From: Thalassobacillus sp043497085
GTDB taxonomy: Bacteria > Bacillota > Bacilli > Bacillales > Halobacillaceae
Length of the DNA: 58,554 bases
Assembly: GCA_043497085.1 (NCBI GenBank)
Contig: JBIEKI010000023.1
Reading direction: 5' to 3' (one strand)
Shown here piece after piece: positions 15,129-23,995 of this stretch (position 1 is its first letter; every line of letters starts with the position of its first letter). The notes under the pieces were generated by a model. It was not told the origin of the DNA, made no database searches, and was given only the letters and a program-made list of their open reading frames with translations. Both the position numbers and the translations under genes were made by a program.

Positions 15129-16121
15129 TTAAACACCTGTATGCTGAGGATTTGGATATTCTATTTCAAAACCTGAATCTTTCAGCATTTGATGATCTTT
15201 CGTGCCTTCCTGACCGGCGGTGGTCAAATAGTCTCCGACGAAAATCGAGTTAGCTGCATACAAACCTAATGGCTGCAGGCTGCGCAAGTTGACTTCTCTG
15301 CCACCTGAGATCCGGATTTCTTTTGAAGGATTGATGAACCGGAATAATGCGAGCACTTTCAGACAATAAATCGGGTTAAGTTCATTGGTTCCTTCTAATG
15401 CAGTCCCATCAATTGCATGAAGGAAGTTCACAGGAATGGAATCAGCATCCAATTCCTTCAATGCTTTTGCCATATGTACGACATCAAGCCTCGTTTCCTT
15501 CATCCCAACAATCACTCCGGAACAAGGAGAAATTCCCGCCTGTTTAGCATGATTGACCGTATCGACACGGTCATCGTAGGAGTGGGTGGTTGTAATAGCA
15601 TCGTGGTGGTTTTCTGACGTGTTGATGTTGTGGTTATAACGGTCCACTCCAGCTTCTTTTAGCTGCCGGGCTTGCTCTGGCTTCAATAAGCCAAGGCAAG
15701 CACAAATTTTCAAATCATATTTTTGCTTAATTTCTTCTACAGCCGACGTAACTTCATTCAGCTCCCGATTAGTAGGTCCGCGACCGCTTGCTACAATACA
15801 GTAGGTGCCGGAATGAAGCTGGTGAGCTTGTTCTGCTCCCTTCACAATCGTATCCTTGGCCATCATGCGATACTTCTGGATCGGTGCCTCAGAATCAATC
15901 GATTGGGCGCAGTAGCCGCAATTTTCAGGACAAAAGCCAGACTTCGTATTAATAATCATATTCAACTTCACTTTATTGCCATAATGATGCTTTCTGATTT
16001 GGTAGGCACTATGAAGCAGTTCCAGGATGTCATCATCAGAACTATTCAGAATGGAAAGTCCTTCTTCATCTGTAAGCTCATGTCCCGCTAAAACTTGCTC
16101 AGCCAGCAGGTTCCAATTCAT
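15129..16121 (-). CDS. bioB: Biotin synthase
   Basis: Radical-SAM enzyme that inserts sulfur into dethiobiotin to form biotin. The radical-SAM cluster motif is C64-PEN-C68-GY-C71, followed by the biotin-synthase signatures YRMMAKDTIV, VASGRGPTNRE, YNHNINTSENHHDAI, CSGVIVGMKET and RISGGREVNLR. The 330-residue length is normal. AAGGGGG lies 7 bases from the ATG. Only 21 bases separate it from bioY, so the two form an operon controlled by the BirA-like operator upstream. No other bio genes are in the window. Confidence 0.97.
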   Translation of the reverse strand: MNWNLLAEQVLAGHELTDEEGLSILNSSDDDILELLHSAYQIRKHHYGNKVKLNMIINTKSGFCPENCGYCAQSIDSEAPIQKYRMMAKDTIVKGAEQAHQLHSGTYCIVASGRGPTNRELNEVTSAVEEIKQKYDLKICACLGLLKPEQARQLKEAGVDRYNHNINTSENHHDAITTTHSYDDRVDTVNHAKQAGISPCSGVIVGMKETRLDVVHMAKALKELDADSIPVNFLHAIDGTALEGTNELNPIYCLKVLALFRFINPSKEIRISGGREVNLRSLQPLGLYAANSIFVGDYLTTAGQEGTKDHQMLKDSGFEIEYPNPQHTGV

Positions 16122-16142
16122 ATATTTTCCCCCTTTTCCATA

Positions 16143-16742
16143 TTAAACAGCTTCTTTTTGTCTACGGAACTTGGTATTTGATAATGCCCCTTTTTCTAAT
16201 CGGAACGCAAGGTAACCCGCAAGCACAGAAAGAACAATATCTTTCGGAAGTGGAACCATCATCCATCCCCATACCATTGGATAAGTTAGACCTTCTGGAG
16301 CTTCGAACCAGAAAAGGTATGCCGCATACATCCAGTTTGTTCCTACAATATAATTAATCACCATTCCCACAAGTGCTGCACTTACGTACATTGGAAAACT
16401 ACGCTTCATTTCCACCATTTTTCCTGCCACATAGGCCAATAGAATAAAAGATACAATGAATCCGAATGTTGGGGAGAGCATGACCCCTGCCCCACCTTTG
16501 AATTGAGCAAATATCGGCGCTCCTGCTAATCCAAGAATCATATAGACGAACATTGAAAATGCACCAAGGCGGCTGCCAAGGACGATGCCGGCCAGGATTG
16601 CAAAGAATGTCTGCAAGGTAATAGGCACTCCTCCAACGACCATGAACGGGGCAATGGATGTGATATTTGCTCCGACAGCTGTCAAAGCAACAAATAAACT
16701 CCCCATGGTCAGATCAAGGGCTGTAAACTTTTTTCTTTTCAT
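16143..16742 (-). CDS. bioY: Biotin transporter substrate-binding subunit BioY
   Basis: ECF-type S-component that binds biotin in the membrane; it works alone or with a shared energising module. The 199-residue product has about six hydrophobic helices and the family motif PFMVVGGVPITLQTFFAILAG (about residues 30-50), plus GGAGVMLSPTFGFI. The start MKRKKF was chosen because AGGAGG lies 9 bases upstream; two upstream ATGs are too close to or before it. First gene of a bioY-bioB operon. The pairing suggests salvage of biotin or dethiobiotin. Confidence 0.93.
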   Translation of the reverse strand: MKRKKFTALDLTMGSLFVALTAVGANITSIAPFMVVGGVPITLQTFFAILAGIVLGSRLGAFSMFVYMILGLAGAPIFAQFKGGAGVMLSPTFGFIVSFILLAYVAGKMVEMKRSFPMYVSAALVGMVINYIVGTNWMYAAYLFWFEAPEGLTYPMVWGWMMVPLPKDIVLSVLAGYLAFRLEKGALSNTKFRRQKEAV

Positions 16743-16772
16743 ATGTTTCATCCTCCTGAGTATCATCTGTTA

Positions 16773-16803
16773 ACGTTAACCATAATTAATGATTGGTTAA
16801 CAT
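16773..16803 (-). promoter_or_regulatory. BirA-like biotin operator
   Basis: GTTAACC at 16775-16781 and GGTTAAC at 16795-16801 form an inverted repeat with a 13-base spacer, matching the Bacillus BirA box (TTGTTAACC, spacer, GGTTAACAA). An extra overlapping GTTAACGTTAAC palindrome extends the left arm. It lies about 30 bases upstream of bioY, right for repression by BirA bound to biotinyl-AMP. Confidence 0.8.
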
Positions 16804-16863
16804 ATAACATAGATTACCACAGACATACGAAAAAATCATAGACTTTTTAAAAAATTTCATTAG

Positions 16864-16940
16864 AAAATTCGGCTTGTCCTCAAGTACTTATGGCAAAAGC
16901 GTTAGTATTTCTTATACTTAAACCTTTAACAAACTTAAGC
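16864..16940 (-). repeat. Interspersed repeat family B, copy 1
   Basis: Read on the minus strand this about 78-bp segment aligns with 25494-25576: TTGTTAAAGG, then AAGTATAAGAAA, TACTAA, GCTTTTGCCATAAG, and a final AAGCC followed by T-rich bases. It lies between the bioY promoter and the proA terminator. Confidence 0.65.
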
Positions 16941-16952
16941 TTTTTAAAGTAT

Positions 16953-16988
16953 AAAAAAACCTGGATCTCCATTTGTGGAGAATCCAGG
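16953..16988 (-). terminator. proA terminator
   Basis: CCTGGAT-CTCCA pairs with TGGAG-ATCCAGG (one bulge), with seven A on the left giving a minus-strand U-tract. It ends the proline transcript. Confidence 0.8.
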
Positions 16989-17017
16989 CATTATCATATT
17001 AGATAGCAAAAGTGTAG

Positions 17018-18280
17018 TTAACGGATTTGTCCGTTACCAGACATAATATATTTAACTGTGGTCAATGCTGGCAAGCCCATTGGACCTCGGGCATGCAACT
17101 TCTGTGTTGAAATTCCGATTTCTGCACCAAATCCTAATGCACCGCCATCGGTAAAACGAGTAGAAGCATTATGATAGATTGCAGCAGCATCTACCAGGCT
17201 CATAAATGTTTTCGCTGTATCCCCATTTTCAGTGACGATTGCTTCCGAATGCTTCGTACCATACGTTTCAATATGATCGATCGCTTCTTCTACATTACTG
17301 ACTGTTTTAATAGCGATATCTTTACTTAAATATTCATTCGCCCAGTCAGATTCGCCTGCTTCTTGAGCGTCAGGCATAACTTTAAGAATTTCTTCATCAC
17401 CATGGACGCTGATTACATTATCTTTCAGTGCTTTCGTCAAAGCCTCAAGGTTTTCATTCAACCAGTCTTTGTGAACGATCAGTGTCTCAGCTGCATTACA
17501 TACGGCCGGACGGTCTGTTTTAGCATTTACCATAATGTTCAACGCTTTTTCAACTTCAGCTTCCTTATCAATATACACGTGGCAGTTTCCTACTCCTGTC
17601 TCAAGAACCGGCACCGTCGCATTGTTCACGACTGCACTGATCAGCGATCCGCCTCCGCGCGGAATCAGGACATCCACATGTTCTTTCATGGTGAACAACT
17701 GCTGGGTCGCTTCACGTTCTGTACTGTCGATGAATTGTACCGCTTCTTTCGGCACCTTGGTCTCTTCCAATCCGCGATGAAGTACTTCTACAATAGCGCG
17801 ATTTGAATTGATTGCGGAAGATCCACCCTTAAGGACAATCGCGTTTCCTGATTTCAAAGCAAGTCCGGTAGAATCAACGGTCACGTTCGGGCGTGCTTCA
17901 TAAATCATACCGATTACTCCGAGTGGTACCGTCACTTTTTCTACACCAAGACCGTTTTCAAGCGTCCAATCAGACAAAACGTGACCTGTCGGGTCTTCAA
18001 GTTCAGCAACTTCACGCAGACCATTGGCAAAATCAAAAATGCGTTCTTTTGTGAGAGCCAGGCGATCCATGAATGCATCTTCAAAACCTTTTTCACGTCC
18101 ATTTTCCAAGTCTTGCTCATTCGCTTCTAAAATAGATTTATATTCCGCTTCAAGAATGGAAGCTAAATGGGTCAATGCTTCATTCTTTTCCTCTGTCGTA
18201 AGCATCGCTAGTTTTTTAGCAGCTTTTTTGGCTTCAATCGCTTGCGCTTCCACGTTCACTGTTGGTTTGATGGTTGTCAT
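17018..18280 (-). CDS. proA: Gamma-glutamyl phosphate reductase ProA
   Basis: NADPH-dependent enzyme that reduces glutamyl-5-phosphate to glutamate-5-semialdehyde, the second step to proline. The 420-residue product shows GVIGMIYEARPNVTVD, LKSGNAIVLKGGSSA, the catalytic-Cys segment RPAVCNAAETLIVH and the C-terminal STRFTDGGALGFGAEIGIST. The start MTTIKP follows AAGGAGGG; an upstream ATG at 18340 lies inside proB's end and lacks a site. It is 19 bases from proB. With the next two genes it matches the osmoregulated proHJA arrangement of Halobacillus halophilus. Confidence 0.96.
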   Translation of the reverse strand: MTTIKPTVNVEAQAIEAKKAAKKLAMLTTEEKNEALTHLASILEAEYKSILEANEQDLENGREKGFEDAFMDRLALTKERIFDFANGLREVAELEDPTGHVLSDWTLENGLGVEKVTVPLGVIGMIYEARPNVTVDSTGLALKSGNAIVLKGGSSAINSNRAIVEVLHRGLEETKVPKEAVQFIDSTEREATQQLFTMKEHVDVLIPRGGGSLISAVVNNATVPVLETGVGNCHVYIDKEAEVEKALNIMVNAKTDRPAVCNAAETLIVHKDWLNENLEALTKALKDNVISVHGDEEILKVMPDAQEAGESDWANEYLSKDIAIKTVSNVEEAIDHIETYGTKHSEAIVTENGDTAKTFMSLVDAAAIYHNASTRFTDGGALGFGAEIGISTQKLHARGPMGLPALTTVKYIMSGNGQIR

Positions 18281-18299
18281 CATTTCCCTCCTTATTATT

Positions 18300-19430
18300 T
18301 TAAACACCGACTGGAACAGAAACTTCCAGATGACACACAAGATGTTTCTTTTCTACAGCAGCTTGCTTGTATTCGGCAATCTCTTCCTCTGTCATACTTA
18401 CAATCTGGCTAATCTTTTTAGAAGAATAGTTGACGACCCCAAGACCGATATCTTCTCCATGTACATCTTTGATCCGTACAACCGCTCCTTCTCTGAAACG
18501 CCCTTTCACATGATGGATATTGCCCGGCAGCAATCCTTCTTTGCTCACGACAATTGAATCCTTTCCTTCCTCGTCAATGACGACCTCTCCTTCTGGTCCT
18601 GAGTTAAAGGCGATCCATTGCTTTTTGCTGTCGAGATTCAGCGTTTCTGGTTTCGATTCAAAATAAGTGCCACGGGCGTTTTGATAAACAGCATCATAGA
18701 TAATGTTTGGCGCATTGGCTTTCCCTAAAAATGCGGCAATCCCAGAAGCCATCGTGATTTTGAAGGCATCAATCTTTGATTTCATACCGCCGGTACCGAC
18801 CGCACTTCCCGGGTCGCCTGCCGCTGCCTCGATTTCCGGTGTAATTTCATGAACTTTATCCAGTAATTTAGCATCTTTATTTTTGCGAGGATCTGCATCA
18901 TACAACCCATCGATATCAGAAAGAATAATCAGCTTATCTGCATCGACAAGAGCACTTACTTTAGCAGAAAGAGTATCATTATCACCGAATTTCAACCGGT
19001 CGATCGTGATGGTGTCATTCTCGTTTATAATCGGAATGATTCCTCTTTCCAGTAGAACATTGATGGTATTTCTGGCATTCTCGTAGCGATTTTCATCTGA
19101 AAAATCACTGCGTGTAATCAGGATTTGTGAAGCAACATACCCGTGGGATAAAAAGAGGTCTGAATAAGATTCGATTAGTAATCCTTGCCCGATGGATGCT
19201 GCTGCCTGCTTCTCCGGCAAAGTGCTTGGTCTTGAGAGACATCCAAGCTTGCGGTAGCCTGCAGCTACTGCTCCTGAGGATACGAGCAATACTTCATGTC
19301 CGTCATCTTTCAAACGAACTACTTCATCTACTATCTTTTCTAATTTTCTGCGGCTGATTTCTCCATGTAAGCTTGTTAGTGAACTACTTCCGATTTTGAT
19401 GACTACGCGTTTTTTCTGTGTTTGTGTCAA
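18300..19430 (-). CDS. proJ: Glutamate 5-kinase ProB/ProJ
   Basis: Phosphorylates glutamate to glutamyl-5-phosphate, the committed proline step. The amino-acid-kinase domain starts with VVIKIGSSSLTS and includes LVSSGAVAAGY, IINENDTI, LSDIDGLYDADPR and GTGGMKSKIDA. A C-terminal PUA domain follows (about residues 275-355, SKEGLLPGNIHHVKGRF). The start is TTG at 19430, with AGGAG 8 bases upstream; the ATG at 19469 has no site. Length of 376 aa is normal. In B. subtilis the osmotic kinase ProJ is insensitive to proline feedback; whether this copy is cannot be read from the sequence, so the ProJ name rests on the operon order. Confidence 0.92.
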   Translation of the reverse strand: MTQTQKKRVVIKIGSSSLTSLHGEISRRKLEKIVDEVVRLKDDGHEVLLVSSGAVAAGYRKLGCLSRPSTLPEKQAAASIGQGLLIESYSDLFLSHGYVASQILITRSDFSDENRYENARNTINVLLERGIIPIINENDTITIDRLKFGDNDTLSAKVSALVDADKLIILSDIDGLYDADPRKNKDAKLLDKVHEITPEIEAAAGDPGSAVGTGGMKSKIDAFKITMASGIAAFLGKANAPNIIYDAVYQNARGTYFESKPETLNLDSKKQWIAFNSGPEGEVVIDEEGKDSIVVSKEGLLPGNIHHVKGRFREGAVVRIKDVHGEDIGLGVVNYSSKKISQIVSMTEEEIAEYKQAAVEKKHLVCHLEVSVPVGV

Positions 19431-19514
19431 TCTATCACTCCTATCCTCTCGTTCAACTCTAATAATCATTAATTTTTAAATAATTATACACTCTGATGCA
19501 TTTTTATGCTACCT

Positions 19515-20369
19515 TTATTTTATGACAAGTTCTTTTTCTTTTTCGCTGCTTACTTTACTCATTTCATTAGACTTGGCTGCAGCTCCTTTGACTGCCTGGG
19601 CGATGGCGTTTCCTCCGCCATGTTCGTTTAAGGCATCCAGCCCGGCAGCAGTCGTACCATTTGGTGAGGTTACTTTTTCACGTAGTTGAGCTGATGTGTC
19701 GTCCTGTTCCTGAAGCATCCTGGCTGCACCTAAAATCGTTTGTGCACCAATTTCCCTTGCCGTTTCACGATCAAGTCCGCCTTCCTGGCCTGCTTTTTCG
19801 ATATGCTCCATTAAATAGTAGAAATATGCAGGTCCGCTTCCAGCGATTCCAGTGAAAATATCCATCTGTGCTTCGTCGATAACATATACATTTCCGATAC
19901 ATTTCAATAGCTTCTTAGCAGCCATGACATTATCGATCCCTGTATATTTTCCCGGTGAAATAGCTGTTGCTGATTCACCGACCATGCTAGAAGTATTCGG
20001 CATTGCACGGATGACCTGCTGTCCTTCGTTCATGTTATCTTCCATATGCGATGTAGAAATACCAGCTAATACAGAAAGAAGCACTTGGTCTGGGTTAATT
20101 TTATCTTTCAATGATTCCAGAACACTATCTATATCTTTCGGCTTCATCGCCAGAATGAAAATATCTACTTCGTCATAATTCAATTGATGGAGTGGAGTTG
20201 TACGCACTCCATATTTGGATTGTATATGATTCAACCGGTCTTGATTGCTCCGGTTAGTTACGATCACCTGGTTGACCGGAATCGTTTCGGCTTCTACTAC
20301 TCCACTGATCATAGCCTCTGCCATCGAACCGGCTCCTAAAAAAGCTACTGTTTGTTTAAACAATGACAT
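19515..20369 (-). CDS. proH: Pyrroline-5-carboxylate reductase ProH/ProC
   Basis: Reduces pyrroline-5-carboxylate to proline with NAD(P)H. The 284-residue product begins MSLFKQTVAFLGAGSMAEAM with the dinucleotide motif GAGSMAEAM and ends with the family signature VTSPNGTTAAGLDALNEHG preceded by GIAGSGPAYFYYLMEHIEKAG. The ATG at 20369 is only 2 bases from AAAGGAG; a TTG two codons later has better spacing, so the start is uncertain by two residues. First gene of reductase-kinase-dehydrogenase order. An 84-base gap separates it from the kinase gene. Confidence 0.93.
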   Translation of the reverse strand: MSLFKQTVAFLGAGSMAEAMISGVVEAETIPVNQVIVTNRSNQDRLNHIQSKYGVRTTPLHQLNYDEVDIFILAMKPKDIDSVLESLKDKINPDQVLLSVLAGISTSHMEDNMNEGQQVIRAMPNTSSMVGESATAISPGKYTGIDNVMAAKKLLKCIGNVYVIDEAQMDIFTGIAGSGPAYFYYLMEHIEKAGQEGGLDRETAREIGAQTILGAARMLQEQDDTSAQLREKVTSPNGTTAAGLDALNEHGGGNAIAQAVKGAAAKSNEMSKVSSEKEKELVIK

Positions 20370-20416
20370 CTCTCCTTTTATTTGCAGTTCTCGTGTGTGT
20401 GAATTCAATGTTTTTC

Positions 20417-20444
20417 ATAGTAACACGCTGTTTTTATTATTCAA
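20417..20444 (-). promoter_or_regulatory. Candidate sigma-A promoter of the proline operon
   Basis: On the minus strand TTGAAT, a 16-base spacer and TACTAT resemble -35 and -10 boxes. It lies about 50 bases upstream of the first gene. No sigma-B match was seen here. The spacer is one base short of optimum. Confidence 0.5.
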
Positions 20445-20486
20445 GGGGTTTTTCGTAATTTATATGTATATACGCGAGATAGTCAG

Positions 20487-20500
20487 CGTAAACGCTTCCA
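20487..20500 (-). promoter_or_regulatory. Possible cre-like site upstream of the proline operon
   Basis: On the minus strand TGGAAGCGTTTACG matches 12 of 14 positions of the CcpA operator consensus (TGWAARCGYTWNCA). It is about 43 bases upstream of the -35 box, a position where CcpA can activate. This rests on motif similarity alone. Confidence 0.3.
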
Positions 20501-20597
20501 TTTCTATTTATCTCATTTCAGAGCGAACAGAAGTCGTCAAATAGCAGTTCAGGAGCTAATTTGCGAGTTGAGAAAAAGTCGCAATATTTCATTTTAT

Positions 20598-20645
20598 CAA
20601 AAAAAAACACCAGTTACCGGTTTGACTCCGGTAACTGGTGTTTCT
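20598..20645. terminator. Terminator of the Gly/Tyr-rich gene
   Basis: A perfect 14-bp stem (ACACCAGTTACCGG and its complement) with a 7-base loop and a long A-run on the left, giving a strong minus-strand U-tract; a short T-run on the right makes it weakly bidirectional. Confidence 0.85.
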
Positions 20646-20656
20646 ATTGTTCTTGA

Positions 20657-20938
20657 TTACCACCATGGCCGGCCGTAATACCCGCCGTATGGGTAATAAC
20701 CGCCATAGGGGTAATAGCCGCCATAAGGATAACCATATCCTCCGTAGCCTCCATAACCGCCATACAATCCTGGAACCAGCAAGCCGCCGAGTAAACCACC
20801 CGCAAGTCCTGTCGCAAATGTCCCTATAAAAGGATAATTCCTTTCATCGCCATACGCACGCATATCATAATCCATTTCCATCGGTGGGTATGAAGCCATG
20901 TGTTCTGGCATCGGATACGGATAAAATTCGTGTTCCAT
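20657..20938 (-). CDS. Small Gly/Tyr/Pro-rich protein, possibly spore coat or surface
   Basis: The 93-residue product has a Met/Tyr/Pro-rich N-terminus, a hydrophobic Gly stretch (GLAGGLLGGLLVPG, about residues 45-58) and then GGYGGYGGYG and repeated PYGGYY units to the end. Such low-complexity Gly/Tyr proteins are common in spore coats and can be cross-linked through Tyr; that role is a guess here. AAGGAGG lies 12 bases from the ATG, a long spacing. The DNA repeats follow the protein repeats. Confidence 0.65.
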   Translation of the reverse strand: MEHEFYPYPMPEHMASYPPMEMDYDMRAYGDERNYPFIGTFATGLAGGLLGGLLVPGLYGGYGGYGGYGYPYGGYYPYGGYYPYGGYYGRPWW

Positions 20939-21097
20939 ACTGTCAATTCGCCTCCTTGTATTATAAAAGCAAGTCGAATGCCTACGCTACAGACTATGAC
21001 AGATACCTAAATGGGGGTGGGCGGTTGCGGAAGTTTTACATTTAAGCTTTCGTATAGGACAAACCATTTTCTTCATATATTTATCGGGAGAGGATGG

Positions 21098-21679
21098 ATG
21101 TGTATGGAATTGTTAACTGTGGCTGGTTTCACTCTGATTACTGGGGCAGTTTCCTATATGGCCTATCGAAAATATCAGGCACTAACAAATAAAAGCACGG
21201 ATTATATTTTTTCCAAAAGCACTCGATCGCCGAAAGAAGAATTGCTTCGAATCATTGATGATACAAATCATACGCTTGATGTTGCTGTGTTCATTTTGAC
21301 AGAGGAAGACTTTGTTACGCATATTTGTAAAGCATCTAAACGAGGGGTACATGTTCGGGTGCTGACGGATGACAACCAGGTGAAGACCCTTAGCAAGCAG
21401 ACTGACAATGTCCATAGGCTTTTACACTGCGGCGTTCCAATTAAAGTCAATAACCATGCAGGCATTATGCACCTGAAAATGATGATCGCCGATCAACAGA
21501 TCATTACGACCGGTTCCTATAACTTCACCTATTCTGCTGAGCACAGGAACGATGAAGTAATCGTCATTATACGTGACAGGAAAATGGCACAGGAATGGAC
21601 AAAAGTGTTTAATTCTAAATGGAAGGACAGCCGCAATTATAAAAGCTATCATTCATTATCTGGTAAAAAGTACGCTTGA
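21098..21679 (+). CDS. Membrane-anchored phospholipase D-like protein with one HKD motif
   Basis: The 193-residue product has an N-terminal hydrophobic helix (about residues 4-22) and a single PLD domain with H125-x-K127, D132, and G139-S-x-N142 (HLKMMIADQQIITTGSYN). One HKD motif means it should act as a dimer, as in Nuc-type endonucleases and mitochondrial PLD. A substrate (DNA, RNA or phospholipid) cannot be told. The start MCMELL was taken with GGGAG 7 bases upstream; an ATG two codons later is possible. Stands alone between divergent regions. Confidence 0.82.
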   Translation: MCMELLTVAGFTLITGAVSYMAYRKYQALTNKSTDYIFSKSTRSPKEELLRIIDDTNHTLDVAVFILTEEDFVTHICKASKRGVHVRVLTDDNQVKTLSKQTDNVHRLLHCGVPIKVNNHAGIMHLKMMIADQQIITTGSYNFTYSAEHRNDEVIVIIRDRKMAQEWTKVFNSKWKDSRNYKSYHSLSGKKYA

Positions 21680-21817
21680 CTGATTGCTGGCAAACGGTAT
21701 TTCCTGCCTTTCTTTTTTGATTTTATTGGCCAACCCTCAGATAGTCTCTCCTCCTTCATTCATGAAATCCCCCCTTCTCGAATATTTTCATAGTACAAGC
21801 TGAAAAGAGGTGAATCT

Positions 21818-22984
21818 ATGGCAAAACATACCGACATCATAATCGCTGGCGGTGGCGTGATGGGATCAAGCATCGCCTGCCACTTGTTACAGGATGGCTT
21901 TACTGGTGAAGTGACTGTTTTTGAGAAAGATAGACTATATGAATTTTCCTCAACGCCCCGCAGTGCGGGTGGCATCCGGCAGTTGTTCACAACCGACATC
22001 AATATACAGATCAGCCGCTATAGTTTGAAAAAATATTTGAGCTTCCCCGAGGATATGGCGATTGATGGCGAACATGCTGAAATCGACTTCAAACAAAGAG
22101 GCTACCTTTTTCTGGGGTATCAGGAAACGCACAAACAATTGGAGCATCAGATGAAAAAGCAGCAGCAATACGGCGTTCCCTCCCAGCTTCTCTCTCCGGA
22201 AGAACTGAAGGATATCATTCCGGAACTTACAACAGATGATCTCGCAGGCGGGTTATATTGTGCGGAAGATGGCTACCTCGATCCCTATTCAGTCATGCAA
22301 GGCTACATCAAAAAAGCGAAGCAGCTGGGCGCCAGCTATGTTTATGAAGGAATTGACCAGATACTAACAGACCGGAACGGTGTCACCGGTGTGCAGTTGG
22401 AAAATGGAGAAATTTATTATGCACCTCGTGTTATCAATTGCGCTGGTCCGTGGGCGCCTGTGCTCAGCGAAAAATTGAATTTGCCGCTCCCGATTGTTCC
22501 TTTGAAACGACAGGTTATCCAATTTGATATTGCAAACCCTCTCACAAAAGATCTCCCGTTAACGATCGACCCGACTGGGGTCTATTTCCGGCATGAAGGT
22601 AAAGAAATCATCTCCGGTTTTTCTGAAAAGGTGAAGCCTGGTTATGATTTCCGCTGGACACGTGCGTTTTTTGAGGAACAATTGTGGCCTGTTCTGGCCC
22701 AGCGTATCAAAAACTTCGAACGGGCAAAAATCACAGGCGGATGGGCTGGCTTATATAGTCATAACACCAGCGACCAGAACGCCATCATCGGCCGACACCC
22801 TGGACTTGCCGGTTATTATCTGGCTTGCGGATTCAGTGGCCATGGCATGCAGCAGGCGCCCGCAGTCGGAAAATGCCTGGCCGAGCTGTTGATGACCGGC
22901 AGCTATCAGACGCTCGACCTGAGGCCGCTCCGATTCGAACGGTTCGAGGAAAAGGACCTCGTCGTGGAAGGAGCCATCGTTTAA
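21818..22984 (+). CDS. FAD-dependent amino-acid oxidase/dehydrogenase (DAO family)
   Basis: The 388-residue product has the FAD-binding motif IIIAGGGVMGSSIA (G11-x-G13-x-x-G16), the STPRSAGGIRQLF segment typical of sarcosine/proline-type oxidases, a substrate-binding middle domain, and the C-terminal GFSGHGMQQAPAVGKCLAELL FAD closing motif (about residues 340-360). It starts an operon with an OCD-family reductase and a sodium symporter. That set fits oxidation of an imported imino or N-methyl amino acid, for example D-proline or hydroxyproline, to a cyclic imine. The exact substrate is not determinable from sequence. Confidence 0.85.
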   Translation: MAKHTDIIIAGGGVMGSSIACHLLQDGFTGEVTVFEKDRLYEFSSTPRSAGGIRQLFTTDINIQISRYSLKKYLSFPEDMAIDGEHAEIDFKQRGYLFLGYQETHKQLEHQMKKQQQYGVPSQLLSPEELKDIIPELTTDDLAGGLYCAEDGYLDPYSVMQGYIKKAKQLGASYVYEGIDQILTDRNGVTGVQLENGEIYYAPRVINCAGPWAPVLSEKLNLPLPIVPLKRQVIQFDIANPLTKDLPLTIDPTGVYFRHEGKEIISGFSEKVKPGYDFRWTRAFFEEQLWPVLAQRIKNFERAKITGGWAGLYSHNTSDQNAIIGRHPGLAGYYLACGFSGHGMQQAPAVGKCLAELLMTGSYQTLDLRPLRFERFEEKDLVVEGAIV

Positions 22985-23006
22985 TGAAAACAGGAGGTTT
23001 TTCTTC

Positions 23007-23966
23007 GTGCTGTATCTGAATGAACAAACGATCAAACAAGCAATTACTATGAGCCAGGTCATCGACAGTATCGACCTTGCTTATCAAACTTATGAAGCGA
23101 AACAATACCAGATGCCGTCCAGGATGAGAGTTTCCCACGGTGTCAACGATTATTTGCTTATGCCCTGTTTGACCAAAGATGTGATCGGCACCAAATTAGT
23201 TGCGGTACATCCCGAAAATCTGAACGAGCCGGTTATTCAGGGACTGGTCACTGTTAATGATGCGAAAACCGGTACCCCCATTGCGATTTTGAATGGGGCA
23301 ATTTTGACCGGGCTTCGAACCGGAGCGATCGGTGGATCAGCTGTCAGGCATTTGAGCAGTCCTGACGCAGACAGCCTGGCGCTCATAGGAACAGGGGCAC
23401 AAGGATTCTATCAGGTAGTTGCGGCTTGTGCGGAGCGGAACATCACTCATATCCATCTATTCAACCGATCCAAAGCACGCATGATCGATTTCGTGGAAAA
23501 GCTCCAGGCGGAATTAGGTGAGCACATCAAAATAAGCATCCATCATTCTGCTGCTGACGCGGCTGCGAAAAGCGACATCATCATCACTGCCACTAACTCG
23601 TCTCATCCTGTACTGCCAGATGATGAAGCCCTGTTAAAAGGAAAGTTGATTATCGGCATTGGATCTTATCGCCAGGACATGCGCGAATTCCCCCATTCCG
23701 TTTACCGGCTGATTGACAATATCTATGTCGACAGCACCGATGCGATCCAGGAGTCAGGAGATCTTGCACAACCATTGGAGCAAAAATGGCTCCACCCTTC
23801 TCAAATAATCTCTTTTTCCAAAGTCGTCACCGGCGTCCACCACGTTTCCAGGGAAAAAACAGTAGTGTTTAAATCTACGGGAATGGCCTTATTCGATGCG
23901 GTGGCAGCACATCAGATCTATCAAAAAGCAAAACAACAAAACCTCGGTACCTCACTGACTTTATAA
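23007..23966 (+). CDS. Ornithine cyclodeaminase / mu-crystallin family reductase
   Basis: NAD(P)-binding protein of 319 residues with ILTGLRTGAIGGSAVRHL (about 99-116), the nucleotide motif G128-TGAQG133, FNRSKARM and a late SGDLAQPL element. Family members include ornithine cyclodeaminase, alanine dehydrogenase and pyrroline-2-carboxylate/piperideine-2-carboxylate reductase. Next to an imino-acid oxidase the last role, reducing a cyclic imine to L-proline or L-pipecolate, is favoured. The start is GTG at 23007 with AGGAGG 9 bases upstream. It lies 22 bases after the oxidase gene. Confidence 0.85.
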   Translation: MLYLNEQTIKQAITMSQVIDSIDLAYQTYEAKQYQMPSRMRVSHGVNDYLLMPCLTKDVIGTKLVAVHPENLNEPVIQGLVTVNDAKTGTPIAILNGAILTGLRTGAIGGSAVRHLSSPDADSLALIGTGAQGFYQVVAACAERNITHIHLFNRSKARMIDFVEKLQAELGEHIKISIHHSAADAAAKSDIIITATNSSHPVLPDDEALLKGKLIIGIGSYRQDMREFPHSVYRLIDNIYVDSTDAIQESGDLAQPLEQKWLHPSQIISFSKVVTGVHHVSREKTVVFKSTGMALFDAVAAHQIYQKAKQQNLGTSLTL

Positions 23967-23995
23967 GTGATGAAAACTTACAAAGGGGAGATTAG

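Noticed and set aside
20680..20760. Short tandem DNA repeats that might be a CRISPR-like or minisatellite array
   Set aside because: They encode the GGY and PYGGYY repeats of a single protein; there are no constant-length spacers.
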